From JBBSEZ01 sp038239195 (GTDB lineage: Bacteria; Planctomycetota; Planctomycetia; Gemmatales; Gemmataceae): a stretch of DNA of 10,650 nucleotides. The stretch spans positions 1 through 10,650 of the forward strand of contig JBBSEZ010000352.1 in assembly GCA_038239195.1 (NCBI GenBank), read 5' to 3'. Positions within the stretch are counted from its first letter, which is position 1. Each line of letters begins with the position of its first letter. Shown here piece after piece: positions 1-7,196 of the stretch. The notes under the pieces are model-generated. The model ran no database searches. It was not told where the DNA came from and worked only from the letters and a program-made list of their open reading frames with translations. The position numbers and the translations under genes were made by a program.

Positions 1-78
1 CGGGGGGGCCCCCTTGTTGTGGGGCCGCGCGCGCGGGGCGCCCCCGCCCCCCCCGCCCCCCCCCCCCACGACCTCGAT
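1..78. other. C/G homopolymer-rich low-complexity end
   Basis: This stretch is nearly all C and G, with runs such as seven G near the start and twelve C near base 56-67. No gene start, hairpin or repeat of known type can be made out. It lies just downstream of the stop codon of the small minus-strand gene, so a terminator would be expected here, but none is recognisable. Homopolymer-rich ends like this are often assembly or base-calling artefacts, so the bases should be treated with caution. Confidence 0.5.
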
Positions 79-378
79 TCACGCCACCGCTTCCTCCCCC
101 CGTCCTTCCTTCGCCGCCCGCCCCCCCGAGGCCGTGATGCGGTAGCAGCCCGGCACCGCCCCCGCACGCACGACCGGCACCACCCCCGTGTTCTGCTCCA
201 GCCAGCCGAAGCCGATCAGTTCGCCGTGCAGCTTGCTCAGCTCGCGCGGCGATAGTCCCTCCTTTGCCATCAAGCGATCCTGCCAGGCCTGACGATCGGG
301 CTGCGCCTGCTCGGCGTAGTGCGCCAGCAGTTCGAACAGCTCCCGCGACTCCCGCAAGCGATCCATCTCGTCGAACAC
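79..378 (-). CDS. Small conserved-looking protein, function unknown
   Basis: A 99-residue protein from a GTG at 378. That start is preferred because the minus strand reads AGAGGA six bases before it, a good ribosome binding site. An ATG four codons later (366) is an alternative, and an in-frame ATG at 477 would add an unlikely Pro/Ser-rich leader. The protein is soluble with no signal peptide or TM segment. The N-terminal half is charged and helical (MDRLRESRELFELLAHYAEQ). It is followed by a segment around LSKLHGELIGFGWLEQNTG and a C-terminal part ending in CYRITASGGRAA. The helical half plus the short strand-like end (VPGCYRIT) suggest a small winged-helix-like fold, but this is only an impression. 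It looks like a short protein widespread in Gemmata-type planctomycetes, recalled from memory and not checked. It is the last gene of the minus-strand train, 130 bases after the oxidoreductase stop, so it could have its own promoter. The C-terminus lies close to a poor-quality-looking end. Confidence 0.7.
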   Translation of the reverse strand: MFDEMDRLRESRELFELLAHYAEQAQPDRQAWQDRLMAKEGLSPRELSKLHGELIGFGWLEQNTGVVPVVRAGAVPGCYRITASGGRAAKEGRGEEAVA

Positions 379-508
379 GGTGCGTCCTCTCGACGGCCTA
401 CAAGGCGTGGGGGCACAGGGGAAGTAGATCGGCGGGGAGGTTTGCCGCCCTGAAGTCGGCGCCGAGAAGATGGGCAAAGGGCGGGAGACGGCGGGAGGGC
501 CTTGCGGA

Positions 509-1807
509 CTATGCCGGGGCTGTCGTGCGCGCCAGGCGAACGCCCTGAATCGTGACGGTGTACTTCGCGAGCATGTTGGGCCGCTCCCAGGCCGGCAGCG
601 CCTCCGTGCCTTCGAGGTAGCGCAGGAACTGCGCCAGCACCAGCCCGAAATGGGCCTCGTGGCCGTCGTGGTAGCGGTCGGGGATGCTTAGCCGGAAGCC
701 TGCTCCTTCCTCCTCAACCGCGACGCCCGGGAAGCGCCCCTGCAACTGCTCGACCTTGCGGGCCAGGGCAGCCCCCACGGCGGAGCGCTGTCCGCCGCGC
801 GGGACCACCGCGAGCCCGGATCGATGGATGGCCCCCTGCCCCTGGCGCACCTCGACCGACGAGCGGGTGCCGCGGTAGACGGCGAAGTGCGTGTCGCCCC
901 CGCCGGGAGGCGCCTCGTAGTCCCAGCGGACGTCGAGCTTCACGTGGGCCCCGGCCACGACGTACGAGACCTCGGTGTTGCAGAAATAGTCGAGCCGGTC
1001 CGGCGAAGAAGCCGACGCGGACGCGGGAAGCTCCTCTTCGCCCGTGACGCGCTGGTAGTCGGCGCGGCTCAGGACGGTCGGCCAGCGACGGGCGGCGACC
1101 ACGAACACGTCGCGGGCCGCCATGCTCTTTTCGGGAAACAACGTCCACGTGACCAGATCGACGAGGTGGGTGCCGACGTCGGTGAGGCCCTCGCCGAGTT
1201 GCTCGACGTCGAAGAACCACCCCGGCCTGCGGTTGGGAATGCCGGCCACCATCTTGAGCAGGTAGTGAACGCTCTCCATGAAGACCGCCGGCTCGGCGGC
1301 GCTCCCGGGCTCGATCGCTCCAAACGTCTCGGGGTCGTTGACCAGTTCGCGCTGCAAGATCGACGCGATCTCGTAGCGCTCCGTCATAACGTCGTAGGCG
1401 AGCAGCCCGCGCTCCTCGGCGAGGTCGAGGGCCTGCTGGAGCTTCGGCAGGTCGGCCGCCTCGATGACCCAAGGCTTGTCGGCCAGTACGTGCAGTCCTG
1501 CCTCGACGCACCCGAGGATGGCGTCGATCTTGCCCCGGTTGCGCCCGGAGATCACCACGACGTTGCCCGGCTTCTCGCGCAGCATTCGCGCCAGAGGATC
1601 GGCCCAGGCGTGGACCTCGAGCTCCCAGGCGGTCGGCCGCTCGCGGCGGGCGTTGAACGAGGCGATGCGCCCCAGATGCGCGAGCAGGTCCGGCCCCAGA
1701 CGGGCATAGACGTGAACCAACGGGGAGACGTTCGGGTGCATCTCCCGCTGGACGAGCGCCGCGTGGAAGTGCCCGGGGTCATAGGTGACGAGCTGGGCCC
1801 GGAACAT
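509..1807 (-). CDS. Gfo/Idh/MocA family oxidoreductase
   Basis: A 432-residue putative NAD(P)-dependent dehydrogenase of the Gfo/Idh/MocA family, in a branch with its own C-terminal domain common in planctomycetes. The ATG at 1807 begins MFRAQLVTYDPGHFHAALV and has a purine-rich AGAGAGAG just upstream. A longer in-frame start at 1873 would overlap the previous gene and adds an unrelated leader. The N-terminal Rossmann part includes GNVVVISGRNRGKIDAIL and then ADKPWVI at residues 109-115, which matches the family's EKP-type motif with Asp for Glu. The substrate region has DVGTHLVDLV at residues 210-219, giving the usual catalytic-type His214 and Asp217. There is no export signal, so it should be cytoplasmic. 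It lies 34 bases after the DUF1501 stop and is probably cotranscribed with it. Such neighbours suggest oxidation or epimerisation of a sugar or cyclitol, but the substrate cannot be read from the sequence. Confidence 0.88.
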   Translation of the reverse strand: MFRAQLVTYDPGHFHAALVQREMHPNVSPLVHVYARLGPDLLAHLGRIASFNARRERPTAWELEVHAWADPLARMLREKPGNVVVISGRNRGKIDAILGCVEAGLHVLADKPWVIEAADLPKLQQALDLAEERGLLAYDVMTERYEIASILQRELVNDPETFGAIEPGSAAEPAVFMESVHYLLKMVAGIPNRRPGWFFDVEQLGEGLTDVGTHLVDLVTWTLFPEKSMAARDVFVVAARRWPTVLSRADYQRVTGEEELPASASASSPDRLDYFCNTEVSYVVAGAHVKLDVRWDYEAPPGGGDTHFAVYRGTRSSVEVRQGQGAIHRSGLAVVPRGGQRSAVGAALARKVEQLQGRFPGVAVEEEGAGFRLSIPDRYHDGHEAHFGLVLAQFLRYLEGTEALPAWERPNMLAKYTVTIQGVRLARTTAPA

Positions 1808-1841
1808 CGCTCTCTCTTGCTTGTCGTTTCGCGATCTTCGC

Positions 1842-3302
1842 TCACGCCAGCAGTTTGCGCACCACCTCGCCATGCACGTCGGTCAGCCGGAAGTCGCGGC
1901 CCTGGAAGCGGAACGTGAGCTTGGTGTGGTCCAGCCCCAGCAGGTGCAGAATGGTCGCCTGCAAGTCGTGGACGTGGATGCGGTCCTCGACGGCGGCGTA
2001 CCCGAGCTCGTCGGTCGCGCCCACGTTGATGCCGCGCTTCACGCCCCCGCCCGCCAGCCACATCGTGAAGGCGTCGATGTGGTGGTTGCGGCCCACGCTG
2101 TCGCGCACCTCGCCCATCGGCGTGCGCCCGAACTCCCCGCCCCAGATCACCAGCGTGTCGTCCAACATGCCGCGCTGTTTCAGGTCGTTAATCAGCGCCG
2201 CACACGGCTTATCGACCTCGCGACAGACGCGGTCGAGCCCGGTCGTCAGGTTGTCGCCGCCCGCCCCGTGGTGGTCCCAGTCGGTGTGGTAGAGCTGTAC
2301 GAACCGGCAGCCGCGCTCCACCAGGCGCCGGGCCAGCAAGCAGTTGGCCGCGAACGACGGCCTGCCGGGCTGGGCCCCGTACGCTTCCAGGGTGCGCCGG
2401 TCCTCGCGGGCGACGTCGATCAACTCGGGGGCGCTCGTCTGCATCCGATACGCCATCTCGTAGGCCGAGATGCGCGTGGCGATCTCCGGGTCGCCGGTGT
2501 CGGCGAGCCGCACCGCGTTGAGGTCTTTGATCCCGTCGAGCACGGAGCGCTGGCGGTCCGCCGACACGCCCGGCGGGCGCGTCAGGTTGAGGATCGGCTC
2601 GCCTGTGCTGCGGAACGGCACGCCCTGGTAGGTCGTCGGCAGGAACCCGCTGCCCCACAGCGGCGCCCCGCCGCGCGGCCCGCGCGGCCCCGACTGGAGC
2701 ACCACGAACCCCGGCAGGTCGCGCGCGGCGCTGCCGAGGCCATACGTCGCCCACGCGCCGATGCTGGGCCGGCCCGCCTGCGCCGAGCCCGTGTTGATGA
2801 AGAACTTCGCCGGGGCGTGGTTGAAGACGTTGGTCGCCAGCGAGCGCACCACGGCGATCTCATCGACGATCCCGGCCACGTGCGGCAGGCAGTCCGACAC
2901 CCACGTCCCCGCCTTGCCGTGCCGCTTGAACTTGCGCCGCGTCCCCAGCAACTTCGGCGGCGCCTTGGTGAACGAATCCATGAACGCGAAGCGCTTGCCC
3001 TTGATGAAGTCGGCGGGGATCGGCCGGCCATGCAGCTCGTCGAGCTTCGGCTTGTGGTCGAACAGCTCGAGCTGGCTCGGCCCGCCCGCCATGAACAGGA
3101 AGATGACCGCCTTCGCTTTGGCGCGGTGGTGCCCCGGCTTGGGCGCCAGCGGATTGACCAGCGGCGAGGCCAGGGAGCGCGCGGCGGCAGCCTCGCTGCG
3201 GCCCTCGTTCAGCAGCGACGCCAGGGCGACCGAGCCGAGGCCGACGCCGCAGTTCTGGAAGAAGTGGCGGCGCGTCTGGAGGAGCAGGTCGCAGGGGTGC
3301 AT
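1842..3302 (-). CDS. DUF1501 domain protein with twin-arginine leader
   Basis: A 486-residue DUF1501 protein, a family of the alkaline phosphatase/sulfatase superfamily that is greatly expanded in planctomycetes. The ATG at 3302 starts MHPCDLLLQTRRHFFQNCG. The RRHFFQ at residues 11-16, followed by an apolar stretch rich in Gly, Val and Ala, is a twin-arginine type leader, so folded export is likely. Family hallmarks include FLFMAGGPSQLELFDHKP near the N-terminus, VQLYHTDWDHHG in the middle, and IWGGEFGRTPMGEV with GRNHH towards the C-terminus. No clear Shine-Dalgarno sequence is seen. DUF1501 genes usually directly follow a PSCyt1/DUF1553 gene. Here that partner lies upstream, but a low-GC two-gene island has been inserted between them, leaving 25 bases between the island's last stop and this start. 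Biochemical function of the family is unknown; a role with the DUF1553 protein in degrading complex, often sulfated, polymers is a common suggestion. Confidence 0.92.
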   Translation of the reverse strand: MHPCDLLLQTRRHFFQNCGVGLGSVALASLLNEGRSEAAAARSLASPLVNPLAPKPGHHRAKAKAVIFLFMAGGPSQLELFDHKPKLDELHGRPIPADFIKGKRFAFMDSFTKAPPKLLGTRRKFKRHGKAGTWVSDCLPHVAGIVDEIAVVRSLATNVFNHAPAKFFINTGSAQAGRPSIGAWATYGLGSAARDLPGFVVLQSGPRGPRGGAPLWGSGFLPTTYQGVPFRSTGEPILNLTRPPGVSADRQRSVLDGIKDLNAVRLADTGDPEIATRISAYEMAYRMQTSAPELIDVAREDRRTLEAYGAQPGRPSFAANCLLARRLVERGCRFVQLYHTDWDHHGAGGDNLTTGLDRVCREVDKPCAALINDLKQRGMLDDTLVIWGGEFGRTPMGEVRDSVGRNHHIDAFTMWLAGGGVKRGINVGATDELGYAAVEDRIHVHDLQATILHLLGLDHTKLTFRFQGRDFRLTDVHGEVVRKLLA

Positions 3303-3327
3303 GGTGGCTGACTCGGTTGGTTGTGCG

Positions 3328-3747
3328 TTAGTTGGCCTTGATGCGCTCGATCGCGTCGAGAATGGCGGGGGAGGCATCGCCCTCATGCCCGGCCTGGAGG
3401 AGGTTCGACAACCAGGCGCGTTGTTTGTAAACGTGCGCCCCTACCTGGACCGTCACTTCCACCTCGAGGTCACCGTAACTGGATATCTCCTCTGTGAAGT
3501 CGTTGTCGCGGTCGTCCGACACCCTTAGCGGGTCTGCATACGTCTCGTCCTCCATGAAGTAGGTTACGCTCTCGATGTCCTCGGCGATCGGAGACTCCAG
3601 ACGCAGATCGATCGTGTAATGCCTGAGTTCAGGGTCTTCGTCGTCGGGCTCGAAGAGCGGGGCGCCGGCCGCGTCGAGTCGGAAACGGGCTTCGAGGGCC
3701 CCTTTGACGTTGTTGGCGAACGCCCGTGTATGCCGGAGGGTTTTCAT
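3328..3747 (-). CDS. Prokaryotic YEATS-like (pYEATS) domain protein, candidate sensor
   Basis: A 139-residue acidic soluble protein. The ATG at 3747 overlaps the stop of the SLATT-like gene as ATGA, so translation is probably coupled. AGAAAGAAG upstream could serve as the ribosome binding site. Residues 42-117 read as a beta-sandwich of alternating strands: YTIDLRLE (44-51), IESVTYFMEDETYADPL (58-74), DRDNDFTEEISSYGDLEVEV (79-98) and VYKQRAWLSNLL (106-117). The order 'V-T-Y-F', a following D/R-rich stretch with a Phe, then an aromatic-Gly before alternating V/E strands, resembles the pYEATS domain that comparative genomics has placed in prokaryotic conflict systems as a signal or invader sensor. 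This match is by pattern recognition only. An N-terminal helix (FANNVKGALEARFRL) precedes the domain and a short C-terminal helix follows it. GC is lower than in neighbours, suggesting transfer. The domain assignment is moderately sure; the defence role is inferred from its partner. Confidence 0.6.
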   Translation of the reverse strand: MKTLRHTRAFANNVKGALEARFRLDAAGAPLFEPDDEDPELRHYTIDLRLESPIAEDIESVTYFMEDETYADPLRVSDDRDNDFTEEISSYGDLEVEVTVQVGAHVYKQRAWLSNLLQAGHEGDASPAILDAIERIKAN

Positions 3748-4317
3748 GGGGTTGGCTTCTTTCTGCTCGCGGGTGGAAGCACCCAGCCTTCTTCGTTCTC
3801 TGCGATCAGTCGATCGGCGAGCGTCTTGGCTTCCTCTTTCAAAGCGCTCGACAACGCCGAAAACCTTGGGACTACCGTGTAGAAACTGCGCAAGTGAGTG
3901 CTGGACTGGTCGAGTAGGTTGTTCACAGGGTCGATCGGGTTGACCTTCGCAAGTTCTATTTCCAGGTCTGTTTCGATCCGCTTGAACGACTCCTCGGCCG
4001 CTCTTGCCAACTGGGCTGTTTTCTCGACGCCAAACTCGTTTACGATTTGCAGCAAGATGCCGAACGCCAAGGATAATGATCGAACCGATGAGTTCCCATC
4101 CCACCTTGCCCGCCGGGCCCGCACCGCCCTTGACCGCGATCAAACCTGCTCCCCCCAAGCTCGACAAGATGATTGAAAGAACCCGAACGGAGCGAAACAG
4201 CTTCACCTGCCACCGATCCACAGCGTGCTGGCCGCGAATAATGCGCTTGCTCAGCACGTGAACCTTCTGCTTGAGAGTGTTGGCCTCGTTGGTCGCCGGC
4301 GATGGTCCTGGCTGCAT
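3744..4317 (-). CDS. SLATT-like two-TM membrane protein with one +1 frame change
   Basis: No single frame encodes the whole protein, but joining two frames near 4070 gives about 190 residues of coherent sequence. The part from the ATG at 4317 has a basic amphipathic helix (LKQKVHVLSKRIIRGQHAVDRWQ, residues 15-37), a first TM segment at about 44-62 (VRVLSIILSSLGGAGLIAV), a Gly-rich turn, and the start of a second TM at about 74-84 (WELIGSIIILG). The next frame continues it as AFGILLQIVNEF, then a long charged helical region (TAQLARAAEESFKRIETDLE) and a C-terminal helix (LSSALKEEAKTLADRLIAEN). Two TM helices between basic and long helical segments fit the SLATT architecture, thought to form effector pores in nucleotide-signal and related conflict systems. 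The gene starts 46 bases after the DUF1553 stop, and its stop overlaps the pYEATS-like start. It may be intact through recoding or sequencing error, or broken. DUF4231-like proteins are an alternative assignment. Confidence 0.55.
4060..4080 (-). other. Frame-change site in the SLATT-like gene
   Basis: The minus strand from 4080 reads ATC ATT ATC CTT GGC G. Read in the frame of the start codon this gives IIILG, and coding character then fades into an Arg/Gln-rich nonsense-like stretch. Moving one base forward so that CTT becomes TTG gives L-A-F-G-I-L-L and restores a hydrophobic helix and a good coding region. CTT and TTG are both leucine codons, so a tRNA slip of +1 on CTT is conceivable, as at some known +1 sites. 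A single extra base in the assembly, or a real mutation, would look the same. Confidence 0.6.
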
Positions 4318-4363
4318 CTCCCACCACCCCCTGCCGGAGGGCCTCGTCTCGCCAAATGCTATT

Positions 4364-6892
4364 TTACTCCCGGGTAATGAGCTCGTCCAGATTCAGCAGC
4401 ACGCGCGCCAGCATCGTCCACGCCGCGCGCTCCGTCACGTCCGCCCCCTTGGGCACGTCGCCGCCCACCAGCCCGCGCGCTTCCTGCGGCGCAAGCGCCA
4501 GCGAGGCCTTCTGCTGCCGCAGCACGCGACCCAGGATGGCCTGCTCGCGCTCGTTGGGCCGGCGCGCGACCGCCAGGCGAAACGCGAGCTGCAAGCGCTC
4601 CTCGTCGGACGGCGCCTCGCGGAGCACCCGGCCGGCCAGCGCCTGGGCGCATTCGAGGAACGCCTGGTCGTTGAGCAGCGTCAGCGCCTGCAACGGCGTG
4701 TTGGAGCGGTTGCGGCGGGTGCAGGCGGCCAGCGCGTCGGGCCCGTCGAACACCGTCAGCATCGGGTGCGGCGCCGAGCGCCAGAAGAAGGTGTACATCC
4801 CCCGACGGTAGCGCTCCGGCCCCACGCTCGCCGTCCAGGTGCGCGGCACCTGCGTGAAGCTATACACGCCCTTCGGCTGGGGCGGAAACACGCCCGGCCC
4901 GCCAACGGTTCGCGTCAGCAGCCCGCTCGCCGCCAGGGCCACGTCGCGCACCACCTCCGCCTCCAGCCGCAAGCGGCCCTGTCTAGCCAGCAATCGATTT
5001 CTCGGATCGACCACGCGCAGCTCGGGCCGGGCGTGCGACGATTGCCGATACGTCGCCGACAGGACGATCAGACGGTGGAGCGCCTTCATGCTCCAGTCGC
5101 GATCCATGAATTCTCTCGCCAGCCAGTCGAGCAGCTCGGGATGGCTCGGGAGCTCGCCCTGCGTGCCGAAGTCGTTCTCCGTCTCGACCAGGCCAATGCC
5201 GAAGTAGTGCTGCCAGACGCGGTTGACCGTCACCCGCGCCGTGAGCGGGTTGTCGCGGCTCACAATCCAGTGCGCCAGGTCGAGGCGCGTCGGGCGCGCC
5301 TTGGCGGTCAGTGGGGGCAGCACCGCGGGCACGCCCGGCCTCACCAGGGCGCCTTTGCGGAGGAAATCTCCCCCAAGTTGCACCGTCGTCCTGCGCGGTG
5401 ACCGGCGCTGGGCGACGATCAGCGTCGTCGTGGTCGGTGGCGTGATCTTCTTCAGAGCGAGGATGCGCTTTTCGAGGTCGCGGCGCACCGAGAGAGCGTG
5501 GACGTGCGTCGCCGCGTGGAAGGGCCCTTCGAGGGCGCCGAGGGCGTGCCGCACCTTCTCCTGGTTGCGGTAGGCGTCGAGCAGCGCCTGCTCCTGGCGG
5601 GGGTTGCGGCCGTTGATCGCGATGGCAAGGATTGCCTGCACGGTTTTCGGCAACGCCGCCCGTGCCTCGGGGCTGAGCGCCCCCTCCCACTTCTCCAGCT
5701 TCTCCGCCGTGATGCCGTCGAGAGATTGAAGGCGCTTCTCCAGCCCAGCGATCCGCGCCTTCAACTGGGCCCTCCGGCGGACGTCGTCGGGGCTGGCGAG
5801 GTCGAGCCGGGCGTCGTCGCCGTCGTTGAAGAAGGCGTAGAGACGATAATACTCCCGCTGCGAGAACGGATCGAACTTGTGGTCGTGACACTGCGCACAG
5901 CCGACCGTGAGGCCAAGGAACACGGTCCCCGTCGTGTTGGTGCGATCGACCACCGCCTCGACGCGGAACTGCTCCTGGTCGATCCCGCCTTCTTCGTTGA
6001 TCTGCGTGTTACGGTGGAAGCCGGTGGCGATCTTCTGCTCGGCCGTGGCGCCCGGCAGCAGGTCGCCCGCCAGTTGTTCGAGGGCGAAGCGGTCGAACGG
6101 CATGTCGCGGTTGAGCGCGCCGAGCACCCAGTCGCGATACTTCCAGATGGAGCGCGGCGAGTCGATGCTGTAGCCGTTCGAGTCGGCATAGCGCGCCCCG
6201 TCCAGCCAGTGCCGGCCCCAGCGCTCGCCGTAATGAGGCGAGGCCAGCAGCCGATCCACCACCCGCTCGTAGGCGTTGGGGCGCCGGTCCGCGAGGAAGT
6301 CGTCGATCTCCGCCCGGGTCGGCGGAATGCCGATCAGGTCGAGATGCACGCGGCGGAGCAGCGTGGTGCGCTCGGCCTCGGGCGACGCCGTGATGCCTTC
6401 TTTTTCGAGGCGCGCGAGCACGAAGCGATCGAGGCCATTGCGCGGCCAGGAGTTGTTCTTGACGGCCGGCGCGGGGGCGCGGACGACCGGCCGAAACGAC
6501 CAGTGCTTGCTGCGCACCAGCGGGGCAAGCACCTCCCCCTTGGGGCCCACCGCGCCGGCATCGACCCAGGCGCGGAGCAGGGCGATCTCGCTCGCGCTCA
6601 AGCGCGGCCCTTTCGGGGGCATCACCTTGACGTCCTCGGCGCCGGCGACGGCCTTGAGGAGCAAGCTCGCGGCGCTCTTGCCGGGCACGACGGCGGGGCC
6701 GGAGGCGCCGCCTTTGTGCAAGGCAACGGCCGCATCGACGCGCAGCCCGGCGCGCTGTTTTTCCGGGCCATGGCAAGAGACGCAGTGCTTGATGAGCACT
6801 GGCTTGACGTCGCGGACAAAGTCCACGCGCTCGGCCGGACGCGCCACGCTCGGCAACACGGCGACGGCGCAGAGCCCCCAGAGTGCTTTCAT
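4364..6892 (-). CDS. PSCyt1-DUF1549-DUF1553 (PSD1) cytochrome-like protein
   Basis: An 842-residue exported protein with the planctomycete PSCyt1, DUF1549 (PSCyt2) and DUF1553 (PSD1) arrangement. The ATG at 6892 gives a signal peptide (MKALWGLCAVAVLPSVARPA) directly before the PSCyt1 domain. Longer in-frame starts to 7309 would place a Pro/Arg-rich leader before it and run into the opposite gene. PSCyt1 has a heme c motif CVSCH at 37-41 and a likely Met ligand in VMPP at 90-93. DUF1549 includes DLIGIPPT and HWLDGARYADSNGY, with a second CxxCH (CAQCH) at 332-336 followed by DHKFDP. DUF1553 starts near residue 535 with RLDLAHWIVSRDNPLTARV and includes NRVWQHYFG, ATYRQSS and RSNTPLQALTLLNDQAF. 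It probably works outside the cytoplasmic membrane with the DUF1501 protein, but the reaction is unknown. It heads the minus-strand gene train, and no terminator is seen after it. Confidence 0.93.
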   Translation of the reverse strand: MKALWGLCAVAVLPSVARPAERVDFVRDVKPVLIKHCVSCHGPEKQRAGLRVDAAVALHKGGASGPAVVPGKSAASLLLKAVAGAEDVKVMPPKGPRLSASEIALLRAWVDAGAVGPKGEVLAPLVRSKHWSFRPVVRAPAPAVKNNSWPRNGLDRFVLARLEKEGITASPEAERTTLLRRVHLDLIGIPPTRAEIDDFLADRRPNAYERVVDRLLASPHYGERWGRHWLDGARYADSNGYSIDSPRSIWKYRDWVLGALNRDMPFDRFALEQLAGDLLPGATAEQKIATGFHRNTQINEEGGIDQEQFRVEAVVDRTNTTGTVFLGLTVGCAQCHDHKFDPFSQREYYRLYAFFNDGDDARLDLASPDDVRRRAQLKARIAGLEKRLQSLDGITAEKLEKWEGALSPEARAALPKTVQAILAIAINGRNPRQEQALLDAYRNQEKVRHALGALEGPFHAATHVHALSVRRDLEKRILALKKITPPTTTTLIVAQRRSPRRTTVQLGGDFLRKGALVRPGVPAVLPPLTAKARPTRLDLAHWIVSRDNPLTARVTVNRVWQHYFGIGLVETENDFGTQGELPSHPELLDWLAREFMDRDWSMKALHRLIVLSATYRQSSHARPELRVVDPRNRLLARQGRLRLEAEVVRDVALAASGLLTRTVGGPGVFPPQPKGVYSFTQVPRTWTASVGPERYRRGMYTFFWRSAPHPMLTVFDGPDALAACTRRNRSNTPLQALTLLNDQAFLECAQALAGRVLREAPSDEERLQLAFRLAVARRPNEREQAILGRVLRQQKASLALAPQEARGLVGGDVPKGADVTERAAWTMLARVLLNLDELITRE

Positions 6893-7196
6893 GAGTGCAA
6901 GGCCCGGGTGATGAGGCGAAAACGCAACCGTTGGCAGGAGGGCGGGCAAGTCGGGCAATCCTTTCCTTCCACGATAGCGGAACGGGGCGCATTCGCAAGG
7001 AAAAAGCCTCGCGCCGTGCCGGTTGCGCGGGGCGCCCGGGAGCGGGGCCTGTATACTGGGTGGGCATGGGGCCCGCCCCAAGGTTCCCTTCCACGACGTC
7101 GCCTGTCGTGCTATAAGGGCCCGCGGGCGCTTGGCGTCCTCCGTCTGCCCGGACGGGCGGAGGCCCGGAAAGAGAAGATGGTGAGGAGGTGACCTG
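6893..7196. promoter_or_regulatory. Divergent intergenic region with promoters for both flanks
   Basis: These 304 bases lie between divergent genes and must hold a start for each. No ORF here looks coding. On the plus strand, TGCTATAAG (7109-7117) fits an extended -10 element, and TATACT (7052-7057) is another -10 candidate, but neither has a good -35. A hairpin of 10 pairs including two G-U (7138-7147 with 7154-7163, six-base loop) lies in the presumed leader of the plus-strand gene. It is followed by an almost perfect Shine-Dalgarno sequence, AGGAGGTGA at 7184-7192. A minus-strand promoter could not be singled out. Confidence 0.4.

Noticed and set aside
824..1918. Long plus-strand open frame opposite the oxidoreductase gene
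   Set aside because: It is a mirror of a well-recognised gene on the other strand; its translation has no domain and is Arg/Val/Asp-biased as expected for antisense of GC-rich codons.
1785..3311. 508-codon plus-strand open frame opposite DUF1501
   Set aside because: Antisense shadow: composition is Arg/Ala/Val/Glu-rich with no family motif, while the minus strand encodes a clear DUF1501 protein.
3328..4317. Single 329-residue gene covering the whole island
   Set aside because: Residues in the middle (from about 85 to 190) are Arg/Gln-rich and non-coding in look, while another frame across the same bases gives a coherent helical protein ending in an ATGA overlap. Two genes with one frame change explain the sequence better.
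5498..7192. 564-codon plus-strand open frame opposite the DUF1553 gene
   Set aside because: Antisense shadow of the PSCyt1/DUF1549 part, whose heme motifs are plainly encoded on the minus strand.
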